NCBI GenBank assembly: GCA_017311315.1
Contig: CM029654.1
Span: 23,581,879 to 23,645,878, forward strand
Source: Dendrocalamus latiflorus
Lineage: Eukaryota > Streptophyta > Magnoliopsida > Poales > Poaceae
DNA: 64,000 nt
Reading direction: 5' to 3'
Shown: piece after piece, positions 46,702 to 55,320 of the stretch
How the letters are laid out: each line of letters opens with the position of its first letter
How positions within the stretch are numbered: the first letter of the stretch is position 1
Notes under the pieces: generated by a model
The model's database searches: none
What the model was told of the DNA's origin: nothing
What the model saw: only the letters and a program-made list of their open reading frames with translations
Program-made: the position numbers and the translations under genes

Positions 46702-46871
46702 CATGACTGCCAATTCGAAGCATAGCATAGCATCCGAGGCACATCCGAGGCCTGCTGCTGTGTCTTGAGGAATGCCAAGAGCTGGTCTTCAGATGTGGCA
46801 TTCCTCAAGACACAGCAGCAGGCCTCGGATGTGCCTCGGATGCTATGCTATGCTTCGAATTGGCAGTCATG
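46702..46871. repeat. perfect 76-bp inverted repeat (hairpin 1)
   Basis: Arms 46702-46777 and 46796-46871 are exact reverse complements by eye, with an 18-base loop (46778-46795). A transcript would fold into a long perfect double strand. The arm includes two ATCCGAGGC words. No coding content is recognised. Confidence 0.92.
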
Positions 46872-46936
46872 CGCCTGACGAAACAGTTCATCTTTCCACC
46901 CAAATGGCCCATGTATCTTTTGCAATAATCACAGCT

Positions 46937-47315
46937 AATACAGAGGCAAGCACAACAACACATTCAGATCTATTACAGCTAAGAACGAACCCATCATGGC
47001 ATGACGGTGCGGCTGAACAAGACACACTTACGACACTTACGGCAAGAGTGTGTTGTCCAGCCGCCCGCCGTGCAGCGACGGAGGCGCTAGCTCACGGCAG
47101 TAGTCGGCGTTGTGGAGGAACAAGCAAATACAGAGGCAAGCACAACAACACATTCAGATCGATCTACTACAGGATAACAAGCTAACGAACCCTTCATGGC
47201 ACAACCGTGCGGCTGAACAAGACACACTTACGACACTTACGGCAAGAGTGTGTTGTCCAGCCGCCGACCATGCCGTGACGGAGGCGCTAGCTCACAGCGG
47301 AGGGGAACCTAGCTA
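46937..47315 (+). repeat. 190-bp tandem duplication in the CACTA right arm
   Basis: Copies start at about 46937 and 47127 (AATACAGAGGCAAGCACAAC) and share GCGGCTGAACAAGACACACT and GGCAAGAGTGTGTTGTCCAG. A third, shorter copy begins at about 48033. Confidence 0.85.
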
Positions 47316-47469
47316 GTGGATGAACTCACGCGTGACTAGTACCGGTGGAAAGGATGATAAGTTATTAATAAGGGCCGAGCTGTGGGAGGAACTGGTGCCA
47401 GCCATTCGATGTGGAGAGAATGGACGGGTGAGATCGAAATCCTGGGTATACGCCAATTATTGGTAACAT

Positions 47470-47636
47470 TTGCTTATCACAGACGGTTATTTACACGAAC
47501 CGTCTGTGATGCATACTATCACAGACGGTTCATGTTAATAACCGTCTGTGATTGTGCTTATCATAGACGGTTCGTTAATAGAACCGTCTGTGATAGACCT
47601 TCACAGACGTTTTATACCACAAACCGTCTGTGATAC
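47470..47636. repeat. subterminal-type repeat cluster, second
   Basis: Four inverted pairs of ATCACAGACGGTT-type repeats between the tandem duplication and hairpin 2. The sequence just before it (47333-47468, TGACTAGTACCGGTGGAAAGG...) recurs at 48180-48314. Confidence 0.88.
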
Positions 47637-47640
47637 TTGA

Positions 47641-47940
47641 TAAAAAGTGCAAAAAAAGACATTCCCAGATTCTTCAGTGAGCAGCCGACATAGCTGACTT
47701 CTTCGCCGAGCGACTATCCATCTGTTTCTTCCCACTTCTTTTCTTCATCTCTGGTCTCTGGATCATGTACGCCAGTAGCGATGATTCAGCTAACTGAATC
47801 ATCGCTACTGGCGTACGTGATCCAGAGACCAGAGATGAAGAAAAGAAGTGGGAAGAAGCAGATGGATAGTCGCTCAACGAAGAAGTCGGCTATGTCGGCT
47901 ACTCACCGAAGAATCTGGGAATGTCTTTTTTTTGAACTTT
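47641..47940. repeat. long near-perfect inverted repeat, about 139-bp arms (hairpin 2)
   Basis: Arms about 47651-47789 and 47794-47932 with a 4-base loop (CTAA). A handful of mismatches, such as CAGTGAGCAG against CGGTGAGTAG. The outer end of the right arm reads RIWECLFFELLF-stop and AATCTGGGAATGTC, which recur at the end of the 176-codon ORF (49300-49340). Confidence 0.9.
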
Positions 47941-48032
47941 TGTTTTAAAATTGCCTTGAATTTTGCAGGAAAAAGAAGGATTGTCGGAGTGGACATCACA
48001 TCTCGGCAGTAGTCGGCATCGTCGAGGAACAT

Positions 48033-48345
48033 GCAAATACAAAGGCAAGCACGACAACACATTTAGATCTATTACAGGATAACAAGCTAGTAAACTCTTC
48101 ATGGAACGACGGTGCGGGTGAACAAGACACACTTACCACACTTACAGCCATATATGCTCACAGTGGATGAACTCACACGTGACTAGTACCGGTGGAAAGG
48201 TAGATGGGGCGTTATTTATAAGGGCCGAGCAGAGGGAGGAACTGCTGCCTGCCATTCGATGTGGAGAGAATGGACGGGTGAGATCAAAATCCTGGGTATA
48301 CGCCAATTATTGGTGACACGTGATTATCACACGCCAATTATTGGT
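48033..48345 (+). repeat. third spacer copy in the CACTA right arm
   Basis: Diverged copy of the 46937/47127 unit followed by the TAGTACCGGTGGAAAGG block also seen at 47338. It shows that the right arm grew by repeated duplication. Confidence 0.8.
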
Positions 48346-48349
48346 GATA

Positions 48350-48610
48350 TGTGATTATCACAGACGGTTATTAACGCGAACCGTGTGTGATAATAAATAT
48401 CATAGATGGTTCTTAATACGAGCCGTCTGTGATGTTTCAGTTATCACAGACGGTTCTTAATACGAGCCGTCTGTGATGTTTCAGTTATCACAGACGGTTC
48501 GTATTAATAACGGTCTGTGATATTAATATCAGACGAACGGTCTGTGATATTAATATCAGAATATGAACGGTTTGTGATATTAATAGCAGAGATGGTTTGA
48601 AATATGAAGC
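48350..48610. repeat. subterminal-type repeat cluster, third
   Basis: ATCACAGACGGTT pairs, the most worn of the clusters (for example ATAGATGGTT, CCGTGTGTGAT), with a tandem duplication of a 47-base piece at about 48410-48500. Confidence 0.85.
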
Positions 48611-48616
48611 GTCTGT

Positions 48617-48780
48617 GTTAATGCTTAAATATGCGCGCCCTAATCCTGCTCTTCTACACACTATGCTCTCCCTGATCATAATAGCAGAGATGGTATGAAA
48701 TACGAAGCATCTGCATGCGTTAATGCTTATATATGCGCGCCCTAATCCTTCTACACACTATGCTCTCCCTGATCATCTTC
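48617..48780 (+). promoter_or_regulatory. duplicated promoter-like block before the 176-codon ORF
   Basis: ATATGCGCGCCCTAATCC and CACACTATGCTCTCCCTGATCAT occur twice (48629-48680 and 48732-48777). The second copy follows a TATATA at 48728 and lies 25-75 bases before the ATG at 48803, a plausible start region. Confidence 0.5.
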
Positions 48781-48802
48781 TTCATCACCAGATTTCTCAA
48801 TA

Positions 48803-49333
48803 ATGACATCTAAAATTCTTTTGATCTCCTTCCTCTCATCTATCCATCATGAGTTGTTCGGACCCAACCTTACACAGGCGGCCAAAAATTTACGTCTTGA
48901 GCAGCTCCTCCGCTCACGCCCTGCTCTCCTTCCTCGACTCGCTTCCATCCGTCAGCTGGACCTCATCATCCGCCATCGACGGAGGTGTCTCATTGCCACT
49001 CAGGATAGGGAAACCGCCCTAAGCCTCGTTCTTCTCTACAATGTGCGCAAAGCGGAGGAAGATCTTGCGGCACTGCAGACACACTTGGATAAACTTGCCG
49101 ATCAAGCAGATTGGGCCGATAATGCGGAAGCGCATCTTGACATCCTGTTTCAGATTATGGAACATGCTAATGATCATTTGCCCATGCTTGAGGAGGAAGT
49201 CGAGAAGGCAAGGGCAATCTTGACGGCATTCGAGAACACAGCGGCTAATCCTCCAACTCCAGAAGTCGACGAAGAAGCATATGAAGCCCAGAAGATTCAA
49301 ATCTGGGAATGTCTTTTTATTGCACTTTTGTAA
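48803..49333 (+). CDS. unrecognised 176-residue coiled-coil protein carried by the CACTA element
   Basis: Not recognised. One uninterrupted frame on the strand opposite to the transposase genes, ATG 48803, stop TAA 49331-49333. The N-terminus is hydrophobic then basic (SKILLISFLSSIHHEL, later IRHRRRCLIATQ). The middle and end are Leu/Glu/Asp-rich with heptad spacing (KAEEDLAALQTHLDKLADQ, LPMLEEEVEKARAILTAFE), suggesting a coiled coil. It ends QIWECLFIALL. A TATA-like box precedes it and AATAAAAT follows 3 bases after the stop. Its tail and 3' flank recur in hairpin 2. It could be a captured host gene piece or an element-specific protein. It lies between two repeat clusters near the CACTA right end. 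Confidence 0.5.
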   Translation: MTSKILLISFLSSIHHELFGPNLTQAAKNLRLEQLLRSRPALLPRLASIRQLDLIIRHRRRCLIATQDRETALSLVLLYNVRKAEEDLAALQTHLDKLADQADWADNAEAHLDILFQIMEHANDHLPMLEEEVEKARAILTAFENTAANPPTPEVDEEAYEAQKIQIWECLFIALL

Positions 49334-49384
49334 TAAAATTACCTTGAATTTGACTCTCGTTTCTATAGATTCTGGAGTTTAAAC

Positions 49385-49745
49385 GATACCACAGACGGTT
49401 CGTATTACTAACCGTCTGTGAAATTTCACAGACGGTTAGTAATACGAACCGTCTGTGATCTCTAAAATTATCACAGACGGTTCCAGTTAATAACCGTCTG
49501 TGATATTTTCACAGACGGTTATTAACAGAAACCGTCTATGATAATTTTAGACATCACAGATGGTTCGTGTTAATAACCGTCTGTGAACTTTCACAGACGG
49601 TTAGTAACACGAACCGTCTGTGATGTCTCATTTATCACAGACCGTTCGTGTTAATAACCGTCTGTGAAAATATCACCGACGGTTGCCAGTATAAACCGTC
49701 TGTGACAGTTTAATCACAGACGGTTCCGTATGAACCGTCTGTGAT
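49385..49745. repeat. right subterminal repeat cluster
   Basis: Tightly packed ATCACAGACGGTT/AACCGTCTGTGAT pairs ending just inside the right terminal repeat, mirror image of the left cluster. Confidence 0.92.
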
Positions 49746-49767
49746 GTAGCCGTCCAGTATAGCCTCT

Positions 49768-49779
49768 TCTGTAGTAGTG
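49768..49779 (-). repeat. right terminal inverted repeat of the CACTA element
   Basis: TCTGTAGTAGTG, exact complement of the left end, followed by the target duplication GGA. Confidence 0.93.
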
Positions 49780-49782
49780 GGA

Positions 49783-49960
49783 TCACAAGTTCCATCAATT
49801 TTAGTTTTTGAAATCGCGCTAATATTACGATCCCTGTCCTGATTTTACCGTGGCAGTGGTATTATAGGTATTGCAGCGGTAATACCGATTTCACTATAGC
49901 AAGCGGTGCTATCGCGGTACTTCTGAAATTATTATTTATTCTTCGGATTTTTAGTTTCTT
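49783..49960 (+). repeat. right part of the copia LTR split by the CACTA element
   Basis: ATTTTACCGTGGCAGTGGTATTA and GCGGTAATACCG boxes continue the composition of the LTR part at 28135-29781. The end is not defined. Confidence 0.5.
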
Positions 49961-50107
49961 GATTTGCTGGTTATGTGTTGGCTTTCCATCCTAATCTTCT
50001 TAGTTTTATAATTACTGAAGTAAATGATTGATGAATATTTGGGAAACATTTTTAAGCCACCATTTACACTTCTCTGTTGCCATGTTTGGCCGTACAGATC
50101 TGCTTCT

Positions 50108-50141
50108 GGGAGAGGAGAGAGAGAGAGAGAGAGAGAGAGCA
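50108..50141 (+). repeat. (GA)n microsatellite in a 5' UTR
   Basis: About 14 GA units directly before the C2-domain exon, similar in place to the GA run before the NLR start codon. Confidence 0.8.
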
Positions 50142-50157
50142 GAGAGATCCCTCACCG

Positions 50158-50280
50158 ATGGAGTGTCTGCTGGGGCTGCTCAAGGTGCGGGTGGTTCGCG
50201 GGGTGAACCTGTCCATCTGCAATACCCTCACCCACAGCAGCGACCCCTACGTGTCCTTCGCCTCGGACCGCAGCTCGCAG
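50158..50280 (+). pseudogene. first exon of a C2-domain (CAR/GAP1-like) gene, orphan
   Basis: ATG 50158 opens MECLLGLLKVRVVRGVNLSI then THSSDPYV, the start of small plant C2-domain proteins of the CAR/GAP1 group, which bind membrane phospholipid in a calcium-dependent way and act in ABA signalling (family knowledge). The exon ends TCGCAG before donor GTACGT at 50281. After DPYV the family has VVLRLG; here the frame reads SFASDRSSQ, while the +1 frame shows LRLG, as if one base was lost and frame later restored. The next expected exon (with NPxWNE) is not seen in the following 13 kb. The CACTA end lies 378 bases upstream. Either a truncated pseudogene or a gene with a huge first intron. Confidence 0.6.
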
Positions 50281-52265
50281 GTACGTGCTTTCCATTCCAT
50301 TGCCTCCCAATCCCGGCTTCAGTCTGTTCTGTCTCCCTGCCCCGACGTCAGGCGCAAACCCAATTAGAAAGTGAGAAGTAATGAATTGATGGTGCATCTG
50401 ATACACACAAAAAACCCTGCCCCTAGTCGTAGTTCTATTGTTGATCATGATCGCCAAGCTTTACTTCCTGTGATTCGATCCATGTTGCGTTGTATGCACA
50501 GTTTTAATTCCTTGGTTGCGACGATTGTCATTTTGGGACCACATTATGACCCGAGAGTTTTGTATGGTTGACCCTAGATACTCTGGTATAGAAAGCTCTG
50601 AGAATTAGTTTATATTTTGAACATAGGAATTTGTTACGGAATCGGCAAGACAAAACACAAAACAATGAAAAACATAAGACATGGATTTAATGTGAAAACC
50701 CCTTTCAGATAAAAAACCACATACGCACAATCGACGAAATCACTATATGAGAAGAAGTTACAAGCATAGAAAACTTCGGCATGTTCAATGTATTTTGCTG
50801 TGCGACTACAGGGGTACATATAACTTTTCGGGATCATCTTTGCATTCGTGGTGGACTCTGTATTGACCTGCATTAGACATAGTGCTCTAAGATGCGTGCG
50901 GGGACTATAGTTAGATGTGGCTACTCGAGGCGTCTTTTGACAATAACTTTTCACCGTCATCTTCTGATACTCTCCGAGCTAGATGATGTTCTTCTCTTCG
51001 AGAAGGTAACTATTTCAGTTTTTGATAGGTCTCTGTTTTGTTACCGACTAATACTTTGTTCTTTTCTTCGTTATGGACTCTGATCCTTAGTGTGTCACAC
51101 TCTCTTGAGAGTATGTACTCCTATACCTCATTACCGTTGATAAGCTTTGTGATACGTGTTACATTAACAGGCATTGCTAATAGGATATACCCGTTATGGC
51201 TTATTACGTACTCCATGTACCGTTGGGCTTCTTGTGCGGCTGCATGCATGCAGCGCCACTTCCGTGCATTCGTAGAAAAATACCCCCACGGTGGAAGGCG
51301 TTGCGTATTCTCCCTCCTGTCAAAACAGGCGCCTGAATCTATTACTAGCCAAGGCTGCATGCAGAGCGTACTGCCCGGCGCCTAAATAGCTCTCATGCTC
51401 ACGTTTGAACGGCGGCTACTTAGTTTGATTGATTCGTACGTGCTAAGTGGGAGTATATACACGTGCTTTCAACGGCCGGCGCGAAAGTAGGTGCAGGGCG
51501 AACCAAACTGGAAGCAAACAACCGGGGTGTGCGTGTTCTCGTCGTCGACCAGGGTTTTTTTTTTCTTTAGTCGAGCGGCTTGTGCGTGAATCTGGAGGGT
51601 GGAGCAGTCCGTTCATGGAGAGGGAGATGGAGGTGGAGGGGACAATGGACGGTTGCTGGGGAATGCTCTGATGGTCTAGGAATGAGGTTCGTATTCCTGC
51701 TGTTTGTATATATACATTCGTGCAGTGCGTATGTACGTATTTGTGGTCGTTGATTAGTAAGTATGATGAGTATTCAGAAAATAGTTTGAAGTATACTGTC
51801 AGTAAGCGTAGACCATCCTTACAACCATCATAGTAACTATTCCTTTTCACATGGTTTTCTATTGATCAATTACTATGCTGGTAAAATCAATCCTTACTAA
51901 CATCATACGTATTATTCCTTTGTACATGGTTTTCCGCTACTAGTAAAATACTGACTCTTCATTTTTCACATGTGTAAACTTGGTCCACTGTGGCCATATG
52001 AGGATATCTTTCAAATTGTCTGCCTGTTGGTATCTTTTACATTGACTTATTGAAGCTATATATCAATGTATAACCTGCCTGCCACTCTACAATCATGGTT
52101 AAGAACATTAAACCATGCAGTAGATCAATCTCAAAAGTAACTGCTGGATAGAGAAGCTATTGTCCAACTAATCCTGCACTTTTCCCGTATGAACATTTAT
52201 ATGATGGTTGGGCAAAAAAGGCATCTATGTGATCACAATCTCCAGTGATTGGATCAGGCAGATGC
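50281..52265. other. intron-like or intergenic sequence, one LTR trace
   Basis: 50680-50740 has GATTTAATGTGAAAACCCC and AAAAACCACA, typical of grass copia LTRs, so 50640-51000 may be a remnant. About 51785-51945 holds a diverged two-copy tandem repeat of about 75-80 bases (ACATGGTTTTC in each). No exon is recognised. Confidence 0.4.
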
Positions 52266-52270
52266 CCCAA

Positions 52271-54931
52271 TGTAACACCCCGCCCACTCTCTGGGCCAAG
52301 ATGCTACCACCTCTGCAACTCTTACCATTTCAACAACACTAGAAGAATTTAAAACCAACACTACAATTATTTATTGAGCTGCGTTCAGTTACATCATAGA
52401 ATTTTTAGTGATTACTCTAGCCTAGTAACAGCTAAAGTATACTGACAAAAGTAATACAAAAGTGATGTTGGTTCGTGCCGGTTATCCATGTGCTACTCCC
52501 GCCTGTGCATGTCGTCCTCAACGGTCACCTAAAAAAACATCAACGAAGCAAGGCTGAGTCCACCGACTCAGCAAGTACAAAGCAAAACAGCAAATAACAG
52601 GTTCATTCATTAGATCATACTCATTCCAGTTCCATTAACCACTTTTCCATTTAGCCATTTCAAGTTCCGATGAACCATTCATCATGCACATGCACCTTTC
52701 TCTTATCTCTTTAGGTTCTCATCAACCGATCGTTATGCATATGCCCATGCACATGCTCATGCACTTCTTTCTCAACTCTTTAGCCTATACCGGTATAGCA
52801 GAGTGAGCACCCGTCGATGCTCACCCAGGCCCGCCCTGTTTCATGCGGGGACCTCAAGCCCGTCCTGTTTCATACGGGGACCTCAGTTGCCCGTACTCTC
52901 ATACGGGGACCTCAACTCCACTCCTGTGGAGCGTCCACTCAACGTGGACCAACTCTATCTCTTTTCATGACATGCATGCAATGCAAGTTCATTTATGCAT
53001 ATCAACATAGCATGTCTCAACACTCATCATTTATCATTTCTCATCATTTCTCATCATGCACCCGGAAATGGTAAACTTACCCCAACATGGTAAGCAATGC
53101 ATTATCCAGAATCAGTAAACTTACCCCAACCGGTGAAGCAGTGTATCATCATTCATTTAACTGAAATCACTACCCGAATTCACCGCTTTACAATGCACTT
53201 GCCTGGTTAGCCTCGGGGATGACGCGTGGATGGCTCCGACCCGGGAACTCCACCTGCGTACATGTCACCCCGACTCAACGACAAAACAAAAAATCCAGAG
53301 CTTAAATGAATATCAACGATCCTACGCGCTGACTCGACTCGAGCGTAGAATGTACGGGGTCAAGGTCCCGACACGCAGGCGCCAAACCCCCTTTTTTTTT
53401 CTTTTTCTCCTCTTTTCTTTTCTTCTCTTTTCTCTTTTCCTCTTTCTTCTTTTTTTTCTTTCCTTCTATTCTGTTTCGGCCGAAGGCCTTATCCCCCTCC
53501 ATGCCACTCTCTCTCCTCCCCACTTCTCTTGGCCGAAATGGCCTTACTCCCCACAGGCTGCTCCTTCCTCTGCCCCCATTCTACCCGGCCGGAAGGCCTC
53601 CTCCCCTCGCCGGTCTCACCTGGGGGCAGCGCGGCGGCGCGCGTGGCACGACTCGGCGTCGCCGGCCCCCCTTTTCCCCGCCGGCGGCTCCTCCTCCGGA
53701 GCCCTCCCATTCGCTCCCTCTCTCTCACGCGTGCGGGTCCCCACGCCTGCAGGGGCTCCTCCAGCGTCGCCGGCCTGTAGCCGCCGCCGGCGGCTCTGCC
53801 AGCGCCCCACCTTCTTCTCCCACTCTCCCCCTTCTGCGCGGCTCTCCTCTCCCGGCGGCGACTAGCGCTCGGTGTGCTCGGGCGAGGCCTTCCTCACCGC
53901 CGGCCACCGTGCCGCTGCCGCCGTCCTCGTGCAGCACCACCTCCCTCCTCACGCCTCCACGCGCACCGACCCGGCGGCGCCTCCCCCAGATCCGGCCACC
54001 CATGGCTGGAACCAGCTGATCTCCGCCGACTGGCCGCCTCCCCTACGCGTGCGTGGTGGTGGCGCGCTGGGCGCCGTTGCCCGGCCGGCACGACTAATGG
54101 CCGCCGGCCGCCTCCTCCGACGCTCCCCTACAGCGCCACTACTACTACTCGATGGTTTGCTCTATACTCTACGTGTTTTATCTTTCACATGCTTCGTGCT
54201 ATGGCGCCAAGAAAGTGGTGGTGAGCTTACTTGATTGCCGAGCTAGAAGAAAAAGAATGGGCGAGGACGAGGTTGGGAAGTTCGGGTGGTGCTTCCCCTA
54301 GCCGCCATGGCCGGGCGCTCCCTTGCCCTTTCTCCTCTGGGCTACTTCTTCCTTGCCTCCTCCCTGCAGCGGTCTTCGGTGCGGATGCTCGGTCTTGGGG
54401 TTGGCTTCTTGGGTTGGCCGTGAGAAGGAAATGGAAAGTGTGCTTCCACTGGCTTTGTTCTTATCCTAACTGAGAAAAGAGGTGAGGAGATGAGGCTTGC
54501 TACGATGTGCTGGCTTTATGTGGGCAGGGTTGGGGGCTGCCCATTACATACGTGAAATGACCGAATTGCCCTCATAAAAAATCTCTTGCCCTTCTCACAT
54601 GCTTGACTGCCCAAGGGCATTTTGGTCCAATGCTGTGTTGGCTTTAGGGTTTCTTTTACTGCAGCGGTAACTCGGCACAAGGTAAGCATATGAGTTCTGC
54701 CGAATGACGAGAACCCATATCGCGAGACGGTGCCGACTATCCCTGGGCGGTCTGGGAACCTCTGAGGGCGCTACTCGGCTCTCTAGACGGTGCCGACCAT
54801 CCTGGGATGGTCTGGGAACCTCTGCGAGCGATACTGAATCGACACGTTAAAAGTCGATGGGCCTGACGGCAAAACCCGTATTTACCTCTAATGTTTCCAT
54901 TCTGCATATATTTTTTGGTTGTGGTATTACA
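52271..54931 (-). repeat. 3' LTR (by element orientation)
   Basis: TGTAACACCCC...GGTATTACA on the + strand. It holds three copies of a GTTTCATACGGGGACCTCA-type unit (52835-52912) and a CT-rich and GC-rich block (53390-54130) whose open frames are compositional. Confidence 0.9.
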
Positions 54932-54932
54932 T

Positions 54933-54950
54933 TCTACCCTCCTTAACAGA
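54933..54950 (-). promoter_or_regulatory. polypurine tract (reversed)
   Basis: CTACCCTCCTTAACAG next to the LTR is, on the minus strand, CTGTTAAGGAGGGTAG, the plus-strand primer of the element. Confidence 0.7.
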
Positions 54951-55320
54951 ATTCGACCCCGAATTCTGGCATTCAACAATATGCACGAATGATCAAAATG
55001 TAATAAACTACACTTAACATGACTTGAGCTCATACCCACGGAGAACAAGTCCGGGTACTTCTCGCGCATGCGAGTCTCCGACTCCCATGTCGCTTCTTGC
55101 TCAGTCTGATGTGCCCAAAGCACTTTAACATACTTTATCGTTTTATGCCTCAACACCTTCTCTGATTCCTCCAGAATACGAACTGGACGGGACTCGAAGG
55201 TGAGGTCTTGCTTTACGGACACCGGTTCTAACACAATCTCACGCTCTGGATCTCGTCAGTACTTTCTCAACACTGACACATGAAACACATTGTGCACTCC
55301 GTGCATAGACTCAATTCTCA
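54951..55320 (-). pseudogene. C-terminal pol remnant with chromodomain-like segment
   Basis: The minus strand reads VHNVFHVSVLRKY, a stop, then EPVSVKQDLTFESRPVRILE and VKVLWAHQTEQEATWESE, REKYPDLF. This is the end of integrase and the chromodomain-like tail of chromovirus-type gypsy pol. The stop at about 55256 and the lack of upstream pol show it is a leftover. Confidence 0.8.

Larger units (their letters stand above)
29782..49779 (-). mobile_element. CACTA (En/Spm) DNA transposon, complete ends, 20.0 kb
   Basis: The 12-bp terminal inverted repeat CACTACTACAGA (29782-29793) and TCTGTAGTAGTG (49768-49779) is flanked by a perfect 3-bp duplication GGA (29779-29781 and 49780-49782). Dozens of copies of ATCACAGACGGTT and its complement form subterminal and internal clusters. 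Two minus-strand genes are present: a TNP2 transposase and a gene with an Ulp1-like protease tail. A gypsy insertion of 8.56 kb accounts for much of the length; without it the element would be about 11.4 kb. Its transposase is broken, so it would depend on a relative for movement. The minus sign refers to its genes. Confidence 0.93.

Noticed and set aside
47674..47877. 67-codon minus frame MSDYPSASSHFFSS...
   Set aside because: Lies entirely within the hairpin 2 arms; the symmetrical + strand frame is the one sharing a tail with the 176-codon ORF.
53230..53865. Long Pro/Ser-rich frames, repeated at 60105-60893
   Set aside because: Within the two LTRs of the reverse gypsy element; the frames differ between LTRs after a T-run length change, so they are not conserved proteins.
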